Source of the DNA: Candidatus Aminicenantota bacterium
Lineage (GTDB): Bacteria > Acidobacteriota > Aminicenantia > Aminicenantales > JAFGAV01
NCBI GenBank assembly: GCA_016933515.1
Contig: JAFGAV010000015.1
Location: 1 to 51,105, forward strand
Reading direction: 5' to 3'
Length of the DNA: 51,105 bases
Under the pieces are notes generated by a model. That model was not told the DNA's origin. It saw only the letters and a list, made by a program, of their open reading frames with translations, and made no database searches. Each line of letters starts with the position of its first letter. Position 1 is the stretch's first letter. Below, in pieces: positions 17,501-24,689 of the stretch. The translations under genes and the position numbers were made by a program.

Positions 17501-17659
17501 GCCGGGATAGGTGGTCACGATCGACACGGTGGGGTACTCGATGTCGGGGAAAAAATCAAGGCCCAGGCGGGTGAAAGACAGCACGCCGATGACGACCAGG
17601 ATCATGGCCATCATCGAGGCCGTGACGCGGCGTTTGACCGAGAATTCCGGGAGTTTCAC
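14558..17659 (-). CDS. RND-superfamily efflux permease (HAE1/AcrB type)
   Basis: 1033 residues, the usual length. An N-terminal helix leads into the porter region (FPDIEYPTVSIVTTYPGAS), followed by two sets of transmembrane helices. TM4 reads GMLVDNAIVVIEN, carrying the proton-relay Asp, and the second half has AGIAVNNGIVMIDY. This is the inner-membrane proton antiporter of a tripartite pump. The CzcA DFGxxxDGAxxxxEN metal signature is absent, so export of hydrophobic compounds is more likely than of metals. It is the last gene of tetR-tolC-MFP-RND and overlaps the MFP stop by 4 bp (17656-17659). Confidence 0.95.
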   Translation of the reverse strand: MKLPEFSVKRRVTASMMAMILVVIGVLSFTRLGLDFFPDIEYPTVSIVTTYPGASSEDVENTLTKPLEQVISSVNRVKKVSSSSLEGVSSISVEFEWGTNLDFAAQDIRDQIGLYKQLMPEEASDPLVVKFNLAQMPVVFYGIMANRPIFELKKLIEDEVTHRLERLDGVAAAAVFATETREILVDVDRAALEAQKLSLDAILMALRMENVNQPAGNIIERHSDFLVRTQGEFADLEDIGSVVVGVSAAGLPVHLRDVARIRDTVKESRYTARVQGRPGVFLIVTKRSGANTAITGRQVERELAAIMKTLPGDVAFNEIMDQAEMIERVTSRTVRDAVFGGLLAIGLIFLFLRNWRPTFVISLAIPLSIVTTFIAFNLAGYTLNLLTLGGLALGIGMLVDNAIVVIENMFRHLESGASPDQAAIVGASEVGMAITASTLTTIAVFFPMIFAKGITGKLTQGLSLAVAFSLISSLFVALTVVPLFASLLFKKRGGSTPSAKKSEPKFEAAKAVYRRWLESALRNRGRVLAAVLALFILSLVVFFGVAGTEFMPSMDRNMILMKIKLPVGTSLEETDRVVSQVEDLMRKRPEVSMVMAQAGSQAEDNPGDSSSAMNPQGPHEGLLWVGLKNKEERLLSDNELLEAVRKDFPRLKNVTFESLDMSQFMSGSSAPVDIKLYGRDLAVLKTAADRIVETIQDVDGLRDLTHSLAEGKPEYRILVDRERASQLGLSVGQVAGTVQTATKGRVATRLRQSGEEIDIRVRFQAKDRESMDDIRSLPILTPLGQPVLLSQVADISRGAGPIQITRENQMRRVSVLANIAGRDLGGVVRDIQKRLGRVQKELPPGYFLEFGGEFKEMQEAFLIIAGAFALATLLVYMVMASQFESFVHPFVIMFTIPLAAIGIAAGLLISGKPVSLAILIGVVILAGIAVNNGIVMIDYINQLRKKGTDPREAIVEGSVTRLRPVLITALTTILGMMPMAFSTSAGAELRSPLAVAVAGGLTATTLLTLFVVPIMYSLVSRIRFREAKAKAKR

Positions 17660-18780
17660 AGCGTCACCTCGCCGGTGATGTCGATCGGCATTCCGTCCTC
17701 GAGGCCGTAATTCCCCTCGACCACGACGACATCGCCGTCGGATACGCCCTCAACAATCTCCACCCAAACCCTGTTCTGAAGCCCGAGCGTGACCGCCGTC
17801 TTTACGGCCTTGCCCTCCCGGGCGAGGAAGACATAGGAATTGTCCAAGATCGCGTTCTGGGGAACGACAACCGCCTGCTCGTGCATGGCGACCTCAAAGA
17901 CGACTTCGCCGAAGGTCCCCGGCCGCAGGTCGCGGTCCGGATTGTCGGTCACGACCTCGACCCCGAATTTTTTGGTCATGGGATTGGCGGCCAGGTTGAC
18001 CACCGAAACCACGGCCGGGAAATCGCGGCCGGGAAAAGAGGGCACCCGGACAAGGGCCTTCTGCCCCCGCCGCAGGCGCATGACTTCGTCCTGAGAAACC
18101 TCGACCGTGATCTTGACCCGGCTGAAATCGACCAAGGTCAAAACCCCGCCTCCCCCTCCGGCCGCCGCGTACCCGCCCATCATGGGATTGATGACGTCTC
18201 CCACCTCGGCGTTCCGGGACGCGATGACGCCGCCGAAGGGCGCTTTCATGATGGACACATCGAGCGCGTGCCGGGCCAGGTTGAGCGCGGCTTGAGCCTG
18301 AGCGAACTGGGCGGCGGCCGCCTCGGCGGCGAGCTGGACCTGTTCGAACTGCTGGTCGGACACGGCCTTTTCGTCCTTGAGCCGCTCCATGCGTTCTTTA
18401 TTCTTCATCGCGTCCTTGAGAGCGGCCTCGGCGACGAGGTATCCCGCCTCGGCCTGTTTGAGCTGGAGGCGGGTCGCCTGGGTGTCCAGCTCGGCCAGAA
18501 CCTGCCCCTTCCTAACGGCCTCTCCCTCACGAACGTGAATGGCGGCGATTTTTCCGCCGACGTCGGGCGTGATCGTGATTTTCTGCCCGGCTTCGATCGT
18601 GCCGGTGGCGAAGACCTTCTCCGCGATCCGCTGGCGGGTGACTTTGAACACCTTGACGGGGGCGGTGCTCCCGGCCGCGGCGTCCGCCGCGTCGTTCTGA
18701 GCTTGGGGCGATTTGCAGGAAACCGTGAGGAAGGCCGCCGAGACGGCGGCGAGTGCCGTTATCGTCAATGCGCGATTCAT
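17656..18780 (-). CDS. RND periplasmic adaptor (membrane fusion protein)
   Basis: 374 residues. The N-terminus is lipoprotein-like (FLTVSC, C22). A first lipoyl half (ITPDVGGKIAAIHVREGEAVRKGQVLAELD), an alpha-helical hairpin (about 90-150), the second lipoyl half (APFGGVIASRNAEVGDVI), and a beta-barrel domain follow. It bridges the RND permease and TolC. The ATG at 18780 was preferred over one 6 nt upstream because AAGGAG then lies 7 nt from the start. The gene sits 16 bp after tolC and overlaps the permease gene by ATGA, so the pump parts are co-translated. A Gly-rich insert near residues 200-205 (MMGGYAAAGGGGG) is a family variation. Confidence 0.93.
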   Translation of the reverse strand: MNRALTITALAAVSAAFLTVSCKSPQAQNDAADAAAGSTAPVKVFKVTRQRIAEKVFATGTIEAGQKITITPDVGGKIAAIHVREGEAVRKGQVLAELDTQATRLQLKQAEAGYLVAEAALKDAMKNKERMERLKDEKAVSDQQFEQVQLAAEAAAAQFAQAQAALNLARHALDVSIMKAPFGGVIASRNAEVGDVINPMMGGYAAAGGGGGVLTLVDFSRVKITVEVSQDEVMRLRRGQKALVRVPSFPGRDFPAVVSVVNLAANPMTKKFGVEVVTDNPDRDLRPGTFGEVVFEVAMHEQAVVVPQNAILDNSYVFLAREGKAVKTAVTLGLQNRVWVEIVEGVSDGDVVVVEGNYGLEDGMPIDITGEVTL

Positions 18781-18796
18781 GAGCATTCTCCTTGGT

Positions 18797-20137
18797 TTAT
18801 CGGATCTCGTCCTCGGCGCCCATGGCTCTCCTGAGCTGGGCCTGGGACATGACGTAATCGTACAGGGCCTGGGAACGGTTCGTTCTGGCCTGGGCCAGGG
18901 CTACCTGAACGGAGTTGACGTCCAGGCTCGTGGCCAAACCCTCGGAATAGTTCAGCTCGGCGATCCGAACGCTCTCCTCCGCCTGCTCCACGTTCTTCTC
19001 CTGGGACCGGAGGGTCTCCCGGGCGTGGTTGAGGTTGAGGATGGCCTGACGGACTTCAAGCTTGACCATGTCCACCATTCCCCGATGGGTCTGCTCGAGC
19101 TCCCGCAGCAGGGACTTCGACTGGCCGACCTGGGCCGACGTGGAAAACCCCGTGAACAGAGGCAGGGAAAACACGAGATTGATGCTGTAGTAGTCCTGCC
19201 AGGTGTTCTTCCGGAAATCGAAAGCGTCGGCCCAATAATTGAACGCCCCGGAAATGGCCACCGTGGGCAGGCCGGCCGCGCGGGACATCTTGACCATCTC
19301 CGCGGCCATCCGTTTCTGGTAGAGCATCTGGTTCAGCTCCGGCCGGTTGAGAAGCGCGGCGGCCGTGCAGTTTTCCAGGTCGGGCTCGAGAGGAACGAAT
19401 TCCATGACCCCGGTGAATGTGACCGGCTGCTCGAGGTCGAGGCCCAAAAGCGTTTTCAGCCCCGCCTCCGCCTGGGTGAGGCCGTTGCGGGCCCGCAGGA
19501 GCGACGGCATGAGGTTCGTCACCTGGACCTCGGCCCGCAACAGGTCGAACTTGGAAGCCATTCCCACTTCATAAAGGTTTTTGACGTTTTGAAAATGCTT
19601 TTCCGCCAGGGCCAGGGCCTCTTCGGATACCGCGGCGAACTCCTTGGCCAGGAGGAAGCCGTAGAAAGCGCCCGTGACGTTGTAAATCGTGTCCTGGCGG
19701 GACTGCCTGACGGTTTCCCTCGTGGCCTTCAAGTTGTCCTGCGCCTGTTTGAACGCCGAGACAAGACGGCCGCCGGTGAAAAGGGGAACGTTCAAGGACA
19801 TGGAGAATTGGTAGTCCTTGGTGAAATCCAGTGCCACCCGCTGGGGCGGCTGGCCGGGGATGAAAGACGGAAATTCCAGGGTGAACAATTTTTCATCCAT
19901 GGTATAAAGACCGGAGGCGGTCAACTGGGGAAAAAATCCCGAGGCGGCCCGGCGAAGCTGGGACTGGGCGCCTTCGATCTTCTCGAGCGAGGCGAGGTGC
20001 ATGGGATTTTTCTCCAGGGCCAGGCGCAGGCAATCCTCCAGGGTCAGCGACAGGCGGTCCGGCTCTTGGGCCGGGGCCGCGACCGACAGGGCCAGCGCCA
20101 AGAGGACGATTCCTGCAAAACGCCGTGTTGGGGTCAT
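18797..20137 (-). CDS. TolC-family outer-membrane efflux protein
   Basis: 446 residues with a signal peptide (1-23, ending near APAQ) and two repeats of the outer-membrane efflux domain: long coiled helices with beta strands (LTLEDCLRLALEKNP at the start, and a second repeat from about 240). It forms the trimeric exit duct of the pump encoded downstream. Its start overlaps the tetR stop by ATGA (20134-20137), so regulator and pump are translationally coupled. Confidence 0.94.
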   Translation of the reverse strand: MTPTRRFAGIVLLALALSVAAPAQEPDRLSLTLEDCLRLALEKNPMHLASLEKIEGAQSQLRRAASGFFPQLTASGLYTMDEKLFTLEFPSFIPGQPPQRVALDFTKDYQFSMSLNVPLFTGGRLVSAFKQAQDNLKATRETVRQSRQDTIYNVTGAFYGFLLAKEFAAVSEEALALAEKHFQNVKNLYEVGMASKFDLLRAEVQVTNLMPSLLRARNGLTQAEAGLKTLLGLDLEQPVTFTGVMEFVPLEPDLENCTAAALLNRPELNQMLYQKRMAAEMVKMSRAAGLPTVAISGAFNYWADAFDFRKNTWQDYYSINLVFSLPLFTGFSTSAQVGQSKSLLRELEQTHRGMVDMVKLEVRQAILNLNHARETLRSQEKNVEQAEESVRIAELNYSEGLATSLDVNSVQVALAQARTNRSQALYDYVMSQAQLRRAMGAEDEIR

Positions 20138-20913
20138 CGTGTTTCTCCTTTGCGGCTCCCGCTCCGGGGAGCGAGTCCGTGCATGAAAAAACCGTAGAGG
20201 AAGTCCGCGGCTTCGTCGATGTCGGTTTCGACTTGCCCCCAGGGCCGGCGATGGCAGAAACCGTTGATCGCGGCGCCCAGAAGCCTGACCGTCAGGGCCG
20301 GATTGGTCTCCCGGAACGCGCCTTCCCTGACGCCTTGGGACAGGAAATCCGTGATGTAGGCGGTCATTTCTTGGAAACGGGATTTCATCGTCCTGACAAA
20401 CTTCCGGTCCTCGGACGAAACCCGGCGTTCATCGGCCAGGATGATCCCCATTTTCTTCATGAACGCCTCGTCAAGCAGCAGGGCCTGGGAGAGGTTCCGG
20501 CTTTCCTCGTGCGATTCCAGGACGGCCCGGATGAATTGCCGGAACTGTTCGTTGAGCCCGATATTCTTGTCCCGGATTTTCGTCAACCGCTCCCTGATCC
20601 GGTCGAAATAGTTGATGAAGATGGCGGACACCACCTCGGACTTGCTGCGAAAATACTTGTACAAAGTCGCCTTGGAAAACTGCGCTTCCCGCGCCAGGCC
20701 GTCCATGGTCAGGCGGCCGAACCCGCTCTTGAGGATGAGGCGCTCCGCGGCCCGGATGATGTTTCTGCGGATTTCTTTCTGCAAGAGTCTCTTTCGCTCC
20801 ACCCGGCCGCCTCGTCCGTTCTCCGCCGGGCCGGCGGCCGAAGGCCGGAAAGAACGGATCCCTTCCCGGGATTTGATACGGCTTTCCGGAGGCGATTTTC
20901 TCATGATTCTCAT
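20134..20913 (-). CDS. TetR-family repressor of the efflux operon
   Basis: 259 residues. The helix-turn-helix lies at about 67-92 (LTMDGLAREAQFSKATLYKYF), followed by an all-helical ligand domain. The N-terminal extension before the usual TetR start is about 40 residues of Arg/Ser-rich sequence, so the true start may be the GTG at 20802; the ATG at 20913 or 20904 gives the longer form. It is the first gene of the pump operon. A palindrome just downstream of its own promoter -10 (20950-20972) is a fitting autoregulatory operator. The inducing ligand is unknown. Confidence 0.88.
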   Translation of the reverse strand: MRIMRKSPPESRIKSREGIRSFRPSAAGPAENGRGGRVERKRLLQKEIRRNIIRAAERLILKSGFGRLTMDGLAREAQFSKATLYKYFRSKSEVVSAIFINYFDRIRERLTKIRDKNIGLNEQFRQFIRAVLESHEESRNLSQALLLDEAFMKKMGIILADERRVSSEDRKFVRTMKSRFQEMTAYITDFLSQGVREGAFRETNPALTVRLLGAAINGFCHRRPWGQVETDIDEAADFLYGFFMHGLAPRSGSRKGETR

Positions 20914-20949
20914 CTTTTGAAAGATCAGAGTAACCTTATACGTAAACCA

Positions 20950-20972
20950 ATGAGTTTAGTTCATGAACTCAT
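20950..20972. promoter_or_regulatory. Palindromic operator candidate for the TetR regulator
   Basis: ATGAGTT (20950-20956) and AACTCAT (20966-20972) form an inverted repeat, with the perfect 12-bp palindrome AGTTCATGAACT at 20958-20969 overlapping it. It starts about 10 bp after the tetR -10 box, covering the expected transcription start, a classic repression position. Confidence 0.65.
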
Positions 20973-20981
20973 AAGTCTGAT

Positions 20982-21010
20982 ACGCTAGCACGCCCGCCCC
21001 CGCTTGTCAA
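20982..21010 (-). promoter_or_regulatory. Promoter of the tetR-tolC-MFP-RND operon
   Basis: On the minus strand TTGACA (21010-21005), a 17-bp spacer and TAGCGT (20987-20982). The -35 overlaps the -35 of a divergent promoter. Confidence 0.65.
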
Positions 21011-21032
21011 GCGCCGGACGGAGCGCTAGAAT
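21004..21032 (+). promoter_or_regulatory. Divergent promoter for the gene at 21048
   Basis: TTGTCA (21004-21009), a 17-bp spacer and TAGAAT (21027-21032), 15 nt before the ATG at 21048. The palindrome CTTGTCAAG serves both strands as a -35. Confidence 0.6.
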
Positions 21033-21047
21033 GACGGCGGATCTGAA

Positions 21048-21749
21048 ATGAGCCTGAAAACGCGCAATGCGGCCGCCGGGGCGGCTGCGATCGCTTCGCT
21101 CGCCGCATTGTCCCTCCTCCTTTCCGCGCGCGGGAATTCCGGTCCGCGCGCCTGGGACCTGAGCCTGACGCTCCAAGTCGAGGGCTCCTACCGGGTCACG
21201 GTTCGGGGCGCGGCCTATGACGGCGACTACGCGTTCACTTTGGACTGGCAGGGAACGATGGAGGAGGACGATGACGATTACCGCCTCTTCCAGAAAGACA
21301 TCAGGCTCCTCGACTGGCGGGCGCGCGAGACGGCCGTCGTCTCCGGCGGCCGGACATTGAGAACAACGGCCGACTTCACGGCGGCTCCCTCCTTCCACCA
21401 TCTCTATGTTCTGAAAGAGAAAGGCGTGTTTCACATCGATTTCGCCTTGTCCGGTCTTCCGGTTCCGGTTCACAACGGTCGGGAAAAGGCCCGGCTCGAC
21501 CTGCCGCGGACGACCGACAGCACCGCCCCCAAATCCAAAACCGCTTACGACGCTCACGTCCTCCGCGGATCGAACGTCATCCGCCTCCCGGCAGCCTGGA
21601 TATCCGATCAGCCTTTGGAGCGGACATTCGCCTGGACCTGGGGGCACGGGAAAAAACCTCTGCCCGGGGGCCGGGCCGGGCGCCTGTCCAACAGCCACAC
21701 GGCCGGCGTCTCCGTCCGCATTCGGCCCGTGGGGACCGAACGTTCCTAG
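21048..21749 (+). CDS. Secreted or membrane-anchored protein of unknown function
   Basis: 233 residues with an N-terminal hydrophobic segment (about 8-27), then a mainly beta-strand sequence with an acidic patch (MEEDDDDYRLFQKD). No family is recognised. It is divergently transcribed from the tetR efflux operon, with overlapping -35 boxes, so polymerase competition or the TetR protein could link their expression; that is inference. There is no Shine-Dalgarno and the predicted leader is about 9 nt. Confidence 0.7.
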   Translation: MSLKTRNAAAGAAAIASLAALSLLLSARGNSGPRAWDLSLTLQVEGSYRVTVRGAAYDGDYAFTLDWQGTMEEDDDDYRLFQKDIRLLDWRARETAVVSGGRTLRTTADFTAAPSFHHLYVLKEKGVFHIDFALSGLPVPVHNGREKARLDLPRTTDSTAPKSKTAYDAHVLRGSNVIRLPAAWISDQPLERTFAWTWGHGKKPLPGGRAGRLSNSHTAGVSVRIRPVGTERS

Positions 21750-21838
21750 CTCGAACCGCGGCGTCGCCTCCGGCGCGGCGGCTCTTCGCTGAGGCCTTCT
21801 CTCTTCCGGAAGTGTTTGCCGCCGCCGGATCCGGCCCC

Positions 21839-22738
21839 TCAGGCGCGGGGATGATATTTGTCGTAGACGCGCCTGAGACGCTCGCGGCTGACGTGTGTAT
21901 AGATCTGAGTGGTGGTGATCTGGCTGTGGCCGAGCATGAGCTGCACCGAGCGCAGGTCGGCGCCTCTCTCCAGGAGATGGGTGGCGAAGGAATGCCGCAG
22001 GACGTGGGGGCTGATTTTGTCCCTCAGACCCGCCGCGGCGGCGCGGCTTTTGAGCATTTTCCAGAACCCCTGACGGGTAAACGGTCCGCCGCGCACGGTC
22101 AGAAACAAGAATTCGGAAGGCTTTTTCGCCCGGCGCGGACGAACGTCCCGCAGGTATTTCTCGATCGCTCGGCCCGCTTTTCCGCCCAGGGGCACGACCC
22201 TCTCCCGGCCTCCCTTGCCGCGGCAAAAGAGGAATCCTTCCTTCAGGTTCAGCTCGTCGACCTTCAGCCCGACGAGCTCCGAAGCCCTCAGGCCGGCGGC
22301 GTAGGCCGCCTCCAGCATGGCCCGGTCGCGGATGTCCTGATCGGAATCCCCGCCCGCCTGTTTCAGGAGCTTCTCGATCTCGTCCATCGTCAGGTATTTC
22401 GGCAAGGCCAGCCAGCCGCGCGGAGAGGTCAGGTTGATCGAGGGGTCTTTGTCGCGCCGTCTGTCGAGGGCGAGAAATTTATGAAAGGCCCGCAGGGCGG
22501 AAATCAAGCGGGCCAGGGAACGCGCCGAAAGTCCGGCGCGGCTCTGCCGGCGGATGAAAAGCACGAGGTCGTCCTCATCGGCCTGGAGAACGGTCTTTTT
22601 GACGTCCTTCAAATGCCGGAAATACTTCTCCAGGTCACGGCGGTAGGAAAGACACGTGTTCCGCGACAGGCCTTTTTCCGCCGACAGGAAATCGAGAAAA
22701 GGCCCCAGGGGATCCGGAAGGGATGAAGGAGAGTTCAT
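21839..22738 (-). CDS. xerD: Tyrosine recombinase XerD
   Basis: 299 residues, the standard XerC/D size. An N-terminal SAM-like core-binding domain (about 8-93) is followed by the catalytic domain with R151 (AGLRASELVGL), K175, H245 and R248 (HVLRHSFATHLL), H271 (LGHSQ) and Y280 (TTTQIYTH). All catalytic residues are intact. The full-length, housekeeping-type sequence suggests chromosome dimer resolution rather than a phage integrase; XerC is not in the window. It overlaps the upstream MBL hydrolase by ATGA (22735-22738). Confidence 0.93.
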   Translation of the reverse strand: MNSPSSLPDPLGPFLDFLSAEKGLSRNTCLSYRRDLEKYFRHLKDVKKTVLQADEDDLVLFIRRQSRAGLSARSLARLISALRAFHKFLALDRRRDKDPSINLTSPRGWLALPKYLTMDEIEKLLKQAGGDSDQDIRDRAMLEAAYAAGLRASELVGLKVDELNLKEGFLFCRGKGGRERVVPLGGKAGRAIEKYLRDVRPRRAKKPSEFLFLTVRGGPFTRQGFWKMLKSRAAAAGLRDKISPHVLRHSFATHLLERGADLRSVQLMLGHSQITTTQIYTHVSRERLRRVYDKYHPRA

Positions 22739-23355
22739 GCGATGAAGGGATTGTCGGTCCTCTCCCGTCCGATGGCGGTGCGGGGCCCATGGCCCGGCAG
22801 GACGTGCAGCTCGTCGGGCAGGGTCAGGATTTTGGACCGGATGGACTCCTCGAGCTGCCGCGCCGAACCTCCGGGAAGGTCTGTGCGTCCCACGCCCTCG
22901 CAGAACAGCGTGTCTCCGGAGAGGAGAAACTTCTCCCCCAGAAAACAGACGCTCCCCGGAGTGTGGCCGGGTGTATGAAGAACGCGGAGGGAGGAGCGGC
23001 CGACCGGAATGATCTGTCCTTCCTCCAGGAACCGGTCGGCGGGCGGCGAGTCCTTGGCGTTCAGCCAAAAGCGCAGCTCGTTGTTTTGTTCCGATTCGAG
23101 CAGGAACGTGTCCGCGGCATGAATCCAGAGCGGGACACCGTAGTGGTCCTTGATGTCTCGATTCGCGCCGATATGATCCAGGTGGCCGTGGGTGTTGAGG
23201 ATGGCGACCGGCGTGACGCCGAGCTCCGAGATTTCCAGAAAGATCCGGTCCGGCTCGGCTCCTGGATCGACGACGGCGCATTCCTTCGTCTCTTCGCAGT
23301 AGACAAGGTAGCAGTTCGTCTCGAGCGGGCCGACGACCACCGTCTGATATTTCAT
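22735..23355 (-). CDS. MBL-fold hydrolase, glyoxalase II-like
   Basis: 206 residues. Metal-binding motif THGHLDH (H56, H58, D60, H61), then H131 in HTPGH, D148 in SGDTLF and H189 in PGHG make a complete binuclear site. The length and LETNCYLV start match the short YcbL/GloB-like hydrolases that open S-lactoylglutathione or related thioesters, but the substrate is not fixed by sequence. It leads a two-gene unit with xerD. Its promoter (TTGACG-N18-TATGAT) abuts the 9 bp before the short inverted-repeat element. Confidence 0.9.
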   Translation of the reverse strand: MKYQTVVVGPLETNCYLVYCEETKECAVVDPGAEPDRIFLEISELGVTPVAILNTHGHLDHIGANRDIKDHYGVPLWIHAADTFLLESEQNNELRFWLNAKDSPPADRFLEEGQIIPVGRSSLRVLHTPGHTPGSVCFLGEKFLLSGDTLFCEGVGRTDLPGGSARQLEESIRSKILTLPDELHVLPGHGPRTAIGRERTDNPFIA

Positions 23356-23372
23356 GCCTGCGCCCCGAAGCT

Positions 23373-23402
23373 ATCATAAGACCGGTTTTTTCTCCGCGTC
23401 AA
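23373..23402 (-). promoter_or_regulatory. Promoter of the MBL hydrolase-xerD unit
   Basis: On the minus strand TTGACG (23402-23397), an 18-bp spacer and TATGAT (23378-23373), 17 nt before the ATG at 23355. The inverted-repeat element starts 9 bp upstream of the -35. Confidence 0.65.
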
Positions 23403-23411
23403 GACCCGCGC

Positions 23412-23493
23412 GGCCCCATGACGTTTTGTGTGGTCCTATAGCGTGAGCATTGGGCCTCAGACTGGATTTCACCACACAAGGCGTCATAGAACC
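23412..23493. mobile_element. Short 82-bp copy of the inverted-repeat element
   Basis: Left end GGCCCCATGACG with GTGTGGT, right end ACCACAC with CGTCATAGAACC. It consists of little more than the two terminal repeats of the 12917-13195 element, without its internal module. Flanking 9-mers GACCCGCGC (23403-23411) and GACCGTGAT (23494-23502) share only the first four bases, so a target duplication is doubtful or decayed. Confidence 0.8.
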
Positions 23494-23508
23494 GACCGTG
23501 ATGCCTGC

Positions 23509-23646
23509 CTGCTTCGCGCTGCCTCCGGCGTCGATCTCGTGTTTCTCGATCCGGACAACGGCATCGAAGTGTCCCCGAAGCCCTTCGGTCGCGAGGGAGC
23601 CTTGGAGTGCGGCGTCAGGACGCCGCTTTCCCCGGCGGAATCATGA
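23509..23646 (+). pseudogene. Remnant of a protein with a VFLDPDNGIE motif
   Basis: The plus frame reads CLLRAASGVDLVFLDPDNGIEV then SPKPFGREGA before turning into unrelated sequence and a stop at 23644-23646. The DLVFLDPDNG(I/L)EV...GR(K/E)G block resembles a conserved motif I recall from a family of uncharacterised bacterial proteins. No start codon or upstream domain survives; the element at 23412-23493 lies immediately before it. It reads as a fragment of a gene lost by rearrangement. The rest of 23494-23830 shows no gene. Confidence 0.5.
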
Positions 23647-23835
23647 TGCCGCCCCCCTCCAACGAATCCCCTCAGCGTTATGCCTCGGAAGGCGGGATTG
23701 CGTCTTCACTTTTCCTCCCGGGTTTCGCTCAGCGCCGGACGTCCGGCTGGAAAGTCAGTCGCAAGGAGAGAGGGAATGCCTCGATGAATGACGGGTCGCT
23801 TCGCCGCGAGTTGGCTTTGTCCCCGGTTTTTATTT

Positions 23836-23841
23836 TATAAT
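23836..23841 (+). promoter_or_regulatory. -10 box of a probable leaderless methyltransferase promoter
   Basis: TATAAT ends 7 nt before the ATG at 23849. TTGGCT at 23811-23816 is a possible -35 at 19 bp. No Shine-Dalgarno is present. Confidence 0.55.
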
Positions 23842-23848
23842 CGGCGGG

Positions 23849-24652
23849 ATGAGCGGTACACCCTGGCAGCTCGAGCTCGTCAAGCGCTCGCTGAAAAAAA
23901 AAGAAAAAATCGCCCACCTGCAGCGGCTTGTGCGGCCGGCCGCCGGCGCCCGCTGCCTGGACCTGGGCTGCGCCCAGGGCATCCTCAGCCATTTTCTCCG
24001 GCGCGGCGGCGGCCGCTGGACGCACGCCGACCAGGATTTGACCAACCTGAGAACGACGCGGGCGATCGCGGGAAACGCCCTCGTCCGCGTCGAGGCGGAC
24101 CGCCTGCCCTTCCGCAAAAGCGCCTTCGATCTCGTGGCCGCGCCCGATTACCTGGAGCACGTCGAGGACGACGGGTCCCTCATCCGCGAGATCGCCCGCG
24201 TGCTCAAACCCGGCGGACGGCTGGTGACTTTCGTGCCTCACACCGGCCGGTTTTTCCTCCTCCACAAACTGAGGCCGGCGCTCGGAATGAGCCTCGAATT
24301 TTACGGCCACAAAAGAGAAGGCTACAGCCTCGGCGGCCTCTCGACCAAGCTCTCGGCGGCGGGACTGGAAACGGACGGGCACTTGACCTATTCCAAGTTT
24401 TTTTCCGAGTTCCTGGAGCTGATGTTGAACGCGCTGTATGTCCGCTTCCTGGCTCCCCCGGCCGGGGAATCGCTTCGGGACGGCCGCATCCGTCCGACCA
24501 CGGCCGGCGAATTCGCCTCGAGCCGAGGCTCTTTCCGCCTGTACAGCCTCGTCTACCCTCTGGTTTGGATTTTTTCGAGGCTGGACAAACTCCTCTTCTT
24601 CCAGCGGGGCTACAGCCTGGCCGTCTGGGCGACGAAATCCCGGAGGTCATAG
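23849..24652 (+). CDS. Class I SAM-dependent methyltransferase
   Basis: 267 residues. SAM motif I is CLDLGCAQGILSHFL (36-50). The acidic post-I loop is HADQDL, and LVAAPDYLEHVEDD supplies the motif around the active site. The C-terminal part has hydrophobic stretches (RLYSLVYPLVWIFSRLDKLLFF) that could contact membrane. The type-11 methyltransferase group includes many lipid, quinone and glycan enzymes; the substrate is not evident. A SLC13-type transporter gene follows 37 bp downstream. The start appears leaderless. Confidence 0.85.
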   Translation: MSGTPWQLELVKRSLKKKEKIAHLQRLVRPAAGARCLDLGCAQGILSHFLRRGGGRWTHADQDLTNLRTTRAIAGNALVRVEADRLPFRKSAFDLVAAPDYLEHVEDDGSLIREIARVLKPGGRLVTFVPHTGRFFLLHKLRPALGMSLEFYGHKREGYSLGGLSTKLSAAGLETDGHLTYSKFFSEFLELMLNALYVRFLAPPAGESLRDGRIRPTTAGEFASSRGSFRLYSLVYPLVWIFSRLDKLLFFQRGYSLAVWATKSRRS

Positions 24653-24689
24653 CCTCCGGCCGGACTGCGGACCGGAGCGGGATAGGAAG

